Of a stretch of 6,300 bases of DNA, positions 1 through 6,300 are shown piece by piece. This stretch comes from Paracoccaceae bacterium. GTDB taxonomy: Bacteria; Pseudomonadota; Alphaproteobacteria; Rhodobacterales; Rhodobacteraceae. Position 1 is the stretch's first letter. The number at the start of each line of letters is the position of its first letter. The stretch is from contig SKUV01000038.1 of assembly GCA_007129775.1 (NCBI GenBank), positions 1 through 6,300 on the forward strand, in the 5' to 3' direction. Under the pieces are notes generated by a model. That model made no database searches. It saw only the letters and a list, made by a program, of their open reading frames with translations, and had not been told where the DNA came from. Made by a program: the position numbers and the translations under genes.

Positions 1-119
1 CGCAGGCCGGTCGCCGTGCGGTGCGCCTTGAGATACTTGCGCAGGCTCACTCGAACGCATGGCGTTCGCCTGCTCACGTCGATCATCACCGTCTTCGGAA
101 CGGCTGCCTCCGCGGCCAG
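1..119 (-). pseudogene. IS5-family transposase remnant, interrupted, running off left edge
   Basis: In one minus-strand frame two blocks of an IS5-type DDE transposase are visible: LAAEAAVPKTVMID (119-78) and YLKAHRTATGL (35-3). From memory of the family these are normally nearly adjacent, as VMID-AT-YLKAHRTAT, and the Asp of VMID is the first catalytic acidic residue. Here 42 bases (77-36) replace the usual two codons, adding about 12 residues immediately after the catalytic Asp. Upstream of 119 no recognisable transposase N-terminus (usually about 90-100 residues) follows in any frame, so the copy looks truncated on that side as well as interrupted. The rest of the gene, if present, lies left of the window. 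The frame is kept across the extra segment, but an active enzyme is unlikely. Family assignment is by motif recognition only. Confidence 0.68.
45..77. repeat. Small palindrome with flanking 6-bp direct repeats inside the transposase relic
   Basis: CGAACGC (52-58) and GCGTTCG (62-68) form a perfect 7-bp inverted repeat around a 3-base loop. The 6-mer GCTCAC occurs on both sides in direct orientation (45-50 and 72-77). The whole lies within the segment that separates the two conserved transposase blocks, so it is part of the apparent insertion. It could be a small mobile palindrome, a rearrangement scar or chance in GC-rich DNA. Confidence 0.5.
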
Positions 120-144
120 CCTCCGGTGCGAGCCTTCCGCCGAT

Positions 145-314
145 ACAGGTCGCGCAGTGATGGTCTGAAGATCCCGCGCCCGGAGCCGGTGGCACAGCCG
201 GCACGGCCAGATGCACCTCGCCGGGCGCTGACACGAGCAGGGCACCGCTCCCCGGACGAAAAGCGCGCCGTCTGAGGCACAGATCGGCAGCGCCGCCATC
301 AGCCGCGCTGTCAT
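145..314 (-). pseudogene. Possible frameshifted Cys/His-rich small protein remnant (DUF2946-like)
   Basis: An ATG at 314-312 opens a frame beginning MTARLMAALPICASDGALFV. This frame then loses protein-like character, while the neighbouring frame continues with a plausible stretch ending in DHHCATC (165-145). Restoring a single base near the runs AAAA (259-262) or CCCC (250-253, plus strand) would join the two. An ICxxDG-type segment followed by a short H-C-x-x-C motif recalls DUF2946 proteins, which often sit near copper-handling genes. The start lies 48 bases after the stop of the FixH-like gene, a spacing that fits an operon. The family suggestion is inference from short motifs. The stretch may equally be non-coding GC-rich DNA, since no frame is fully convincing. 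The reading dissolves before the transposase relic at 119. Confidence 0.25.
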
Positions 315-362
315 GCCCGACGCCGCTTGCCGGCCGGGTGCATGGTCGCGCTTGTTGCGCGG

Positions 363-758
363 TTATTCGCGGGTGATGAATTGCAGAGTTTCGCGCGTGC
401 TGCCTTCGGTCACGACGAGTTCCCAGCGTCCCGGTCCCGTCAGTTGCCCGCTGGCGGACAACGCCCTTTCGGTGGCTCTGCTGGCACTCAGCGCAATGGG
501 CTGGCCGCCAGTCGGGCGCAATACCACCTCCGGCGATTGTGCGGGGTCGTGCTGGACGGTCAAATCCACGCGGTATCTGCCGTCGATCGCGACCGAAGAG
601 CGGATTTGGGGACTGATCTCGGCTGTGTGCAATAGCAGCGTCTGGTTCGGGCCGACGATGGGCAGCGGTTCGCGCACGAAATACGTAACCGAGGCCATCA
701 GCAGAATAAAGCCGAGCATAAGGCCGAGGATCGTCAAGGCGATGATGCGGGTGGTCAT
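363..758 (-). CDS. Small membrane-anchored protein, FixH/YtkA-like in layout
   Basis: Predicted 131 residues. Residues 5-27 form one strongly hydrophobic segment with an Arg at position 4, fitting an uncleaved N-terminal anchor with the rest outside the cytoplasm. Residues about 38-131 alternate hydrophobic and polar positions like a beta sandwich and contain GPGRWELVV (108-116). A PGxW-type turn near the C-terminus is typical of FixH and YtkA-like domains, but the match is otherwise weak, so the family is inferred. No metal-binding Cys or His cluster is seen. The same frame is open back to an ATG at 1082, but that longer start would overlap the large gene by 80 bases and add a Cys/Arg-rich leader unlike a protein domain; the membrane segment directly after the ATG at 758 decides the start. 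The ribosome binding site is weak (only GGA at about -10). The ATG overlaps the stop of the preceding small ORF as ATGA, which could allow translational coupling. Confidence 0.75.
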   Translation of the reverse strand: MTTRIIALTILGLMLGFILLMASVTYFVREPLPIVGPNQTLLLHTAEISPQIRSSVAIDGRYRVDLTVQHDPAQSPEVVLRPTGGQPIALSASRATERALSASGQLTGPGRWELVVTEGSTRETLQFITRE

Positions 759-1006
759 GAGGATCCGGTTGCGCTGCGGTTCTTGCTTGATGTCACGACA
801 GCAACAAGGAGGCAAGGCAATCGCGCAGGCGGTGCAGGCGCGGCCGACAGCAGGCGTGCCGACGCCTTCTCCCAAGCTGCACCTTCCGGTGCGGCAACGG
901 GATAATCCTTTCCCTCGGGCGTGCCTCCTTCCCGGTTCCGGCTCTGACGATCCATGGGCCCGCTGGCTACAATGTGGCGCTTGCGCGGGGCGGCAGTGCC
1001 TTTCAT
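755..1006 (-). CDS. Hypothetical 83-residue protein linking the large gene and the FixH-like gene
   Basis: This ORF fills the space between the two better-supported genes exactly. Its ATG (1006-1004) overlaps the stop of the large gene (1005-1003) as ATGA, and its TGA (757-755) overlaps the ATG of the FixH-like gene as ATGA. That geometry is typical of coupled operon genes. Against it: there is no clear Shine-Dalgarno sequence before the ATG, all three frames are largely open here, about 63 percent of its codons end in G or C (low for so GC-rich a region), and the sequence is Ala/Pro/Arg-rich with no recognisable domain. A second possible start is the Met at 955-953. The only notable segment is a mildly hydrophobic LPCLLVAVV near the C-terminus, too short for a confident membrane helix. 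It may be a true small gene or just the intergenic spacer. Confidence 0.35.
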   Translation of the reverse strand: MKGTAAPRKRHIVASGPMDRQSRNREGGTPEGKDYPVAAPEGAAWEKASARLLSAAPAPPARLPCLLVAVVTSSKNRSATGSS

Positions 1007-4000
1007 TGCGGCCGCAAAGCGAAACGGTTGCCGCGGCTTCGCAATTCACCCTCCATGCTGCAATTGCGCGCCTCGCCCTCACCGGGCTCCGCGATAAGGC
1101 TGAGGCAGGGACCGCGCAGGAATATCTCGATCCCGTCGGCCGCGCCGGTGCGCAGGACGACCTCGGCGGCTCCGCGCTGCACGATGTCCCGCAGGCTCAG
1201 AACATCGGCAGTGCCGTCCGGGCGCAGCAGCACCATGACAGCGCGCGCGATCTCCCCACCTTCGACGAGCATCCGTGTCTGCAGGCCGATGGGACCGTCA
1301 CGGGTGGCGATCGTGGCCGCCCCGATTACGGGGGCCGCGTCGCTGACCGGAACCAGAAAGCTCTTGGCAACCCACCGATCAGGGCCGATCAGCGCCCATC
1401 CGTCTTGCGATGCGCCAAGCTCCACCTCGCTGCCGAGCAGGAGCCGGTCCACCGCTTCGAAAGTCGTGCCCGGGCCGCTGCGCACGTTGAGCTGCTCTGC
1501 CGTCACAAAGCGGAACCTGTCCTCCACCCCCTCCTCGGCCCCCGGCCCCCATGCCTCTGCCGGAACCGCGAGGAAATGCTGCGGGCCCGCCGATGCGGTC
1601 AGGTGGAGGACGCCGTCGGGGTGCGCCACGCCATCGGGGTGCAACGCGATGCCCAGAACCTCTGCCCCCTGCGGCAGGCGGCCCCATTGAAGATGGTGAA
1701 ACAGGTTGCGACCGCCGCGCTGGTGGGCGCCCTCGAAACTGACGGCAGCGCTGTGAGTCCCGGCTTCGCCCGTGGGCACGAGGCCCGCCGCGCGCAGGAA
1801 AGCGCCGCCTTCGCTGGCATAGCGCGCGCTGATCTCTTCCCAGCTTGCCAGGCGATAGTCCTCGCCAAAAACCGAGCGCGCCATCCCCTCCAGATCGGCC
1901 GGCATCGTGATCGGCGCACCGCTGAGCCGCGCTCCGTGATCCGGGGCCGCGCCTGCCGTTGCTGCCACATCGCCGGGCGCGCTTTCGGCTGGTGCGCCGG
2001 CATTCTTCGCAAGCTCGCGCTCCAGCCCGTCATTGCGCGCTTCGAGAAGGGCCACCCGGATCTGCAACTCTCGGATTCGTTCTTGGGCTTCTTCCTCTGC
2101 GCGCGCGTGATCTGCAGATGCACGTTCCAGGGCCGCCACCTGCCGCTCCAGCGCGGTGTTTCGGGCGTGGAGCGCCGCTTTGCGAGTTAACAGTTCTGCT
2201 TGTTGATCGCTCCACTGCGCTTCCACGCGCTCCAGATCGATGCGCGCCTGCCGCGATGCCGCGAGTTCGGCCAAGGCCCTGTTGAGGTCGCTCCCGAGTG
2301 CTTCCACGACGCTGCGGTTTTCCTCCTCCGACGCATCGATCCGCTGGCGCAAGCGCAGCACCTCGATGCGCGCCGCTTCGAGATCCTGCAAGAGCAGCGC
2401 CCGCTCCCGATTGCTCAGGGGATCGGCCTGCGTGCCTTCAGCTTGCTCCAGCCGGGCGGTCGCATCTGACAGCCGGTCGCGCAGATCGGCTGCCGCATCC
2501 TCGCTTTCGGCAAGGCGCATGCGCAGGTTTCGTGCGGCCTCCTGCTCAGACAGCGCCACGGCCTCGGTATCTGACAAAAGCTCCGCAAGGTCGCGCAGGT
2601 TATCCGCCTTGGTTTCGACCTTTGCCTCTGCCGCTGCCAGTGCGGCACGCAGGCTGTCGCGCTCCGCAGACATGGCATCCAGTTCGGCGCGCGCCTCGGC
2701 TTCGGTTTCGGCAAGACGTTCCGTCAGCGCGCGCAAGGCCTCGGCGCCGCTGTCGGCTTGATCCGTGGCTTGGGCCTCGGCTTCTGCCAGTGCGGCGCGC
2801 AGAGTATCGCGCCCGGCAGTCATCGCGTCCAGTTCGGCCATGACCCGGTCGAGCGCGGTTTCCGCACGGCGGCGGGCGAGATCGGCTTCGACCGCCATAT
2901 CGAGCGCCCGTTCGACCTCTCGCTCCAGCCGCGCGACACGAGCGTCGGCGCCTGCAGCAGGCGCTGTATCGCCCGCGGCGGTGTCGGGCGGCGGCGTGGC
3001 CTCGGCCAGTTGCACCGGAGTGGCAGGTACGGATGGCGGCTGCGCCTCATGCGCGCTTTCGGCAGCGCCGGAAGGAAGCGCCTCGGCCTCGGAAAGTTGA
3101 TCCGCGCTCGACGCCGGCGTTGACGCCGGTGCTTGTGTCCGCGCCTCGGCCGGGGTCGTCGGCGCGGCAGGTCCGGCGACCGCTGTAAGGCCAGGCCCGG
3201 GGATAACCGGCTCCGAAAGGGCGCCGGTTGTGCGCCCCTCCGCCGGTTGCGCCGGCTCGTCGCGCGAAGATGTGCCGGCTTCTTCCGTGGCCGTGGCAGG
3301 GGACGGTGTGTCCGGTGTGTCCGATGTGGTCGGGGCCGGATCCTCCGGCCGTTCTTCCGCAGCGGATGCCGCCCCTTCAACAGGTGCGGCGTCCGGGGCC
3401 GGGGAGCTGGTCGTGCTCGGCCCGCTCGCGCTCTCCGCCGTCGCGATTCCGACGCGTGCCGGGGCGGGCGCTCCGTCTTGCGGCTCGGACGCAGAGCTGT
3501 CCTGTCCCGCCATCTCGGCCAGAAGGGGCGCAAGCGGTATCTCGCTCACCCCGACATGGGGCGCCGACCGGCTTGAGCGGGGGCCGGGCAGCACGACCAG
3601 AACCTCCTGCCCGACAGGCCCGATGATGGTATGCATCCCGTCAAGGCTCGGCAAGTCCGGGACGTCTTCGGTGATCACCCTGCCGATGCGATGCAGCGGA
3701 TCACCGGTGCCCGATAGCCATTCAAGCAGCGCTTCGGCGGGAAATGCCGTGATCCTGTGCGGCTCGGTCAGAAGCAACAGATCACGGCCGGGCAGATAAT
3801 GCAGCTCGGGAATGTCGAAACGCTGCTCTGCCAGCGCGGAATTCAGCCCGCGTTCGCGCGCCGGGTGATAGGGCGGCAGCAACAGTCCAAAGCGGCGATC
3901 GGTATGCACGGCCAGCGCTTCGATTCCCGGCAGCCAGACCAGCCCCCGCAAGGGTTCGTCGAGCCGCACCGGAAGCTCTTCGAGAAACCCTTCGCCAGGG

Positions 4001-6300
4001 CGGCGCAGGGTGGCGACAGAGACCAGGCTGCGCGGGGCCATGGTGCTGGGCTGGCTCATCACCGCCGTCAGCCCCCATCTGCGCGGCTCCGGCGCAATCA
4101 GGCTGGCCGCCGACCAGAAGGTGAGGCCGGTGATGAAGCCCTCGCGCGTTGCGTTCACGTCCGATGTCCAGCGGCCTTGCGCGCCGTCCTCGCGGCGCAG
4201 GGTGACCTCGGTGAACCCGCTGCCACCGATCAGCAGAACGTCGAGCGAGTCGGGCCCCGAAGTTATGAAGTCGAGATAATCGACCCGTTCTTCCGCAACA
4301 AAGACCTGTGCGACCTCGCGGCCTTCGGCCTCCAGATCGAAGAGGCGCAGGAAAGGGCGCCTGCTATGGGGGAAGAAGCTTACCAGCCAACGGCCATCCG
4401 GGCTGATCCTTGCGGCATAACGTTCGCCCGCATTCTGCAGGATCCGCGGGAGGTCCTCGCCCCGGAACGCCAGCGCGCTGCGAAGGGTCCCGGCGGGGAT
4501 GTCGCGGGCGATGAAGCGGGCGCGGCGGTAATCATAAACCGCAAGGTGCTCGCGATCGGAATGGGGCTGGCCACGCAGCAGCACAAGGCCCGCTTCGGGG
4601 GCGGTGTCGGTCGCGAGGTAAGAGCGCCCGCGCTCCGGGATCGGATAGCTGCGCGGGATGTCCGCAAGCTGCGACGCATCGACCTCGCCCAGCGCGCCGG
4701 AGCGGCAGGCTTCAGCGTCGGGCGAAGGCCCGAGGCTCGCAAGCCAGTCTCGGACCTCGTCGCGACCATTCAGGTCGACCTCGATCCCCGGCAATTGCAG
4801 CCGCAGGCGCTCCAGGCTGTGCCAGTGACTCAGGCAGCCGGGCTCGAAGGCCACCGCGGCAGCGCGGTCGCCCTCGTCGCCCAGGCGCAGGTCCAGGCGC
4901 TGCAGCTGGAAAAGCGTGTTCAGGGTGGCGGGATTGTCCCCAAGCAACCCGTCGATGGCAAGGTTGCGCAAAGCCAACAGGCCGGCAAGCCTGCGGTAAT
5001 CGGCGCCCTGAACGTTTTCGAGACGCAGCTTTTCAAGCCGGGAGATGCGGTTCAGCCCCGACAGATCGCTTTGCACGCCACTGATGCGCACGGTTTCGAA
5101 ACCAGACCCGCCGGTGCGGATATTTTCGAAGTCGACCCGCGCTCCGGGCGGGCCGGTGACGCTGAACTCGGGCGTGCCACCCGGGTTATAGGCCGCCATG
5201 TCCAGCCGTGTGCCTTCGGTCAGGCCGATCTGGACGTGCCAAGAGGTAAAGATTCCGTTCAACTCGCGCAGCGTGATGGTGCCGCCCTCGGTTTCGGGCA
5301 GGAGCCCAAGATACACCTCGCGCAGCGACGCGCGGCGCAGGGGTGCGAGCAACTCCGGGTCCACCGAGATGTTTTCGAGCCGGAAACGCTGCAGGCCGCT
5401 GCCCACGATGCCGCGGATATCCTCCAGCGAGTCTGGCTGGCGCAAAGCGAAGGTGTTGAGGTTGATACCTTCGGCGGCAAGGTCGGCAAAGAAATCGAGA
5501 TTTCGGATCTGGCGGCCCTGAGGGTAGACCGCATAGGTGTTTTGGGTCACGCAAAGCGTGGTCCAGGGGATCGTGAAGCCGGGGCGATCTGTTTCTTCGC
5601 CGCAGGGCTCCACCCGCGTGGGCCGCGGCGGCGCCTCAGGGGCGGCGGGCGTTGTGGTCTCTGCCTCGGCAGCATCGCCGCCTTCGGGCTGCAGGCTGCG
5701 CAGCAACATCGCGCGGGCCGCATCGTATTCGGCCCGCTGAGCGGAATCTAGATAATAGCCCAGCAACATGAAGGCCACTTCGGGTTGCCGCCCGCCGCCC
5801 CGGTGGTAGACCGAAAGCAGCCGCGCGAAGCCCGGTCTTCCGTCCGCCGCAGGATCAAGCCCCTCCGGCAGGACCAGTTCGAACACGTCGAAGCGTTCTG
5901 CAGCACCGGGTGCCGCCAGCGCGACCTCCGTCAGCTCATAGCCCGCCCCGCGCAGGTCATCGCGGGTGTTGTGCAGCACCGCCGAGCCGCTGCCGAGCGA
6001 TCCCACAAAGACCGTCACCGGTGGGTTGTCGGGGTGGTTTATGTGAAAATCACCGCTTTCGGGGTCGTGCGGCGCGTAAACGAGGCGGGAGCGTCCTTGG
6101 TCAATGGCGATGAAGCTGTCGGGAAGGGAAAACTCGAACCCGCCGAACGAAAGCGCCTGCGGCTCGGCCATGTCCGGCGCGGCAGCTTCGGCTTCAGACG
6201 CGACATAGGCGTCTTCCGGCAGGGCGAGCGTATGGGTCAGGCGGTGATCCTCGGCCCGGCGGGCAAGCTCTCGTTCATAGACCTCGCGCAGGTCGCGCCG
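1003..6300 (-). CDS. Giant multidomain protein: LRR-like, beta-propeller-like, coiled coil and SH3b (5' end outside window)
   Basis: At least 1765 residues, open at the right edge. Numbering from the Met at 6171-6169 as residue 1, 43 more in-frame residues precede it without a stop. That Met has no ribosome binding site, so it is probably internal. Layout: charged helical stretch upstream; 1-165 alpha/beta domain beginning FGGFEFSLPDSF and ending in a helix, DcrB/PsbP-like by pattern only; Pro/Ala linker; about 220-466 LRR-like, with regularly spaced Leu as in LEKLRLENVQG and LQRLDLRLGD; about 516-865 strands resembling a WD40/TolB propeller, for example ARISPDGRWLVSFF; 886-1075 Pro/Ala/Ser/Thr/Glu-rich linker; 1076-1390 coiled coil with heptads; then a C-terminal module with SH3b at about 1554-1609, containing LNVRSGPGTTFE and ending WVAKSFLV. 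SH3b domains usually bind peptidoglycan or act as adaptors. The long linker and coiled coil suggest an elongated scaffold, perhaps in the periplasm; no signal peptide can be judged. No enzyme motif is visible. The SH3b and coiled coil are firm calls; the LRR and propeller are inferred. Confidence 0.9.
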   Translation of the reverse strand, partial: RRDLREVYERELARRAEDHRLTHTLALPEDAYVASEAEAAAPDMAEPQALSFGGFEFSLPDSFIAIDQGRSRLVYAPHDPESGDFHINHPDNPPVTVFVGSLGSGSAVLHNTRDDLRGAGYELTEVALAAPGAAERFDVFELVLPEGLDPAADGRPGFARLLSVYHRGGGRQPEVAFMLLGYYLDSAQRAEYDAARAMLLRSLQPEGGDAAEAETTTPAAPEAPPRPTRVEPCGEETDRPGFTIPWTTLCVTQNTYAVYPQGRQIRNLDFFADLAAEGINLNTFALRQPDSLEDIRGIVGSGLQRFRLENISVDPELLAPLRRASLREVYLGLLPETEGGTITLRELNGIFTSWHVQIGLTEGTRLDMAAYNPGGTPEFSVTGPPGARVDFENIRTGGSGFETVRISGVQSDLSGLNRISRLEKLRLENVQGADYRRLAGLLALRNLAIDGLLGDNPATLNTLFQLQRLDLRLGDEGDRAAAVAFEPGCLSHWHSLERLRLQLPGIEVDLNGRDEVRDWLASLGPSPDAEACRSGALGEVDASQLADIPRSYPIPERGRSYLATDTAPEAGLVLLRGQPHSDREHLAVYDYRRARFIARDIPAGTLRSALAFRGEDLPRILQNAGERYAARISPDGRWLVSFFPHSRRPFLRLFDLEAEGREVAQVFVAEERVDYLDFITSGPDSLDVLLIGGSGFTEVTLRREDGAQGRWTSDVNATREGFITGLTFWSAASLIAPEPRRWGLTAVMSQPSTMAPRSLVSVATLRRPGEGFLEELPVRLDEPLRGLVWLPGIEALAVHTDRRFGLLLPPYHPARERGLNSALAEQRFDIPELHYLPGRDLLLLTEPHRITAFPAEALLEWLSGTGDPLHRIGRVITEDVPDLPSLDGMHTIIGPVGQEVLVVLPGPRSSRSAPHVGVSEIPLAPLLAEMAGQDSSASEPQDGAPAPARVGIATAESASGPSTTSSPAPDAAPVEGAASAAEERPEDPAPTTSDTPDTPSPATATEEAGTSSRDEPAQPAEGRTTGALSEPVIPGPGLTAVAGPAAPTTPAEARTQAPASTPASSADQLSEAEALPSGAAESAHEAQPPSVPATPVQLAEATPPPDTAAGDTAPAAGADARVARLEREVERALDMAVEADLARRRAETALDRVMAELDAMTAGRDTLRAALAEAEAQATDQADSGAEALRALTERLAETEAEARAELDAMSAERDSLRAALAAAEAKVETKADNLRDLAELLSDTEAVALSEQEAARNLRMRLAESEDAAADLRDRLSDATARLEQAEGTQADPLSNRERALLLQDLEAARIEVLRLRQRIDASEEENRSVVEALGSDLNRALAELAASRQARIDLERVEAQWSDQQAELLTRKAALHARNTALERQVAALERASADHARAEEEAQERIRELQIRVALLEARNDGLERELAKNAGAPAESAPGDVAATAGAAPDHGARLSGAPITMPADLEGMARSVFGEDYRLASWEEISARYASEGGAFLRAAGLVPTGEAGTHSAAVSFEGAHQRGGRNLFHHLQWGRLPQGAEVLGIALHPDGVAHPDGVLHLTASAGPQHFLAVPAEAWGPGAEEGVEDRFRFVTAEQLNVRSGPGTTFEAVDRLLLGSEVELGASQDGWALIGPDRWVAKSFLVPVSDAAPVIGAATIATRDGPIGLQTRMLVEGGEIARAVMVLLRPDGTADVLSLRDIVQRGAAEVVLRTGAADGIEIFLRGPCLSLIAEPGEGEARNCSMEGELRSRGNRFALRPQ
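1610..1645 (-). repeat. 18-bp tandem duplication encoding two HPDGV units
   Basis: Two adjacent 18-base copies (1610-1627 and 1628-1645) differ at three positions. In the large protein they give LHPDGV followed by AHPDGV, just before the SH3b domain. It looks like a small in-frame slippage duplication that lengthens a surface loop. Confidence 0.7.
2636..2838 (-). repeat. Diverged 50-residue repeat in the coiled coil
   Basis: The segments 2636-2688 and 2786-2838 match at 44 of 53 bases by hand alignment and are offset by exactly 150 bases. They encode ELDAMSAERDSLRAALAAAE and ELDAMTAGRDTLRAALAEAE. The match falls away on both sides, suggesting an old internal duplication of about 50 residues within the coiled coil, or gene conversion limited to this patch. 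Confidence 0.7.
2947..3516 (-). other. Low-complexity Pro/Ala/Ser/Thr/Glu linker of the large protein
   Basis: About 190 residues (886-1075) made mostly of Pro, Ala, Ser, Thr, Glu and Gly, with almost no aromatic or large hydrophobic residues and no predicted fold. It separates the propeller-like part from the coiled coil. It could act as a flexible or extended spacer spanning the periplasm. No regular repeat unit is apparent. Confidence 0.75.

Noticed and set aside
21..275. 84-codon plus-strand ORF at the left end
   Set aside because: Arg/Pro-rich translation with no domain; it runs antisense to the recognisable transposase blocks and has no ribosome binding site worth noting.
347..361. Hairpin CGCGC-AACAA-GCGCG just after the FixH-like stop
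   Set aside because: The stem is only 5 bp and no T-run follows it on the minus strand, so it does not qualify as an intrinsic terminator.
924..930. AAGGAGG on the minus strand, a perfect Shine-Dalgarno-like sequence
   Set aside because: No ATG, GTG or TTG lies at a suitable distance downstream. It falls inside the small 83-codon ORF and decides no start.
363..1082. Longer 239-residue form of the FixH-like protein
   Set aside because: The extra N-terminal 108 residues overlap the end of the large gene and form a Cys/Arg-rich sequence with no fold, while a typical membrane anchor begins right at the Met at 758.
313..2190. 625-codon plus-strand ORF
   Set aside because: It is antisense to the large gene with the same codon boundaries and stays open because that gene rarely uses TTA, CTA or TCA codons. 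The translation is low in structure and has no domain.
3757..5751. 664-codon plus-strand ORF
   Set aside because: Same-phase antisense shadow of the LRR-like and propeller-like regions. The minus-strand protein has coherent domain patterns and this one does not.

Overview
The window is GC-rich, and all credible coding capacity lies on the minus strand. The GC-rich codon choice, the Ala/Arg/Glu-rich proteins and a relic of an IS5-type transposase of a kind common in alphaproteobacteria suggest an alphaproteobacterium, perhaps Rhodobacteraceae-like. No marker gene settles this.

Reading in the direction of transcription (right to left), most of the window (6300 down to 1003) is one very large open reading frame that is already open at the right edge, so its true start lies outside. 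At least 1765 residues are visible. In order they suggest: a helical stretch; a compact alpha/beta domain that may have a DcrB/PsbP-like fold; a leucine-rich-repeat-like region; a WD40/TolB-like beta-propeller region; a linker of about 190 residues rich in Pro, Ala, Ser, Thr and Glu; a coiled coil of about 310 residues; and a C-terminal module with a clear bacterial SH3 (SH3b) domain. This looks like a scaffold or envelope-associated protein. No catalytic domain can be recognised in the visible part.

The stop codon of the large gene overlaps by ATGA with a possible 83-codon ORF (1006 to 755). That ORF overlaps by another ATGA with a gene for a small protein with one membrane anchor (758 to 363), whose C-terminal beta-rich domain faintly resembles FixH/YtkA-type proteins. 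The three could form one translationally coupled unit, but the middle ORF is weakly supported.

The left end (1 to about 314) looks eroded. A possible frameshifted Cys/His-rich remnant (314 to 145, DUF2946-like, speculative) is followed by a piece of an IS5-family transposase running off the left edge (119 to 1). Its conserved core is split by about 36 extra bases containing a perfect 7-bp inverted repeat. I see no RNA gene, CRISPR array, intact insertion sequence or convincing intrinsic terminator.
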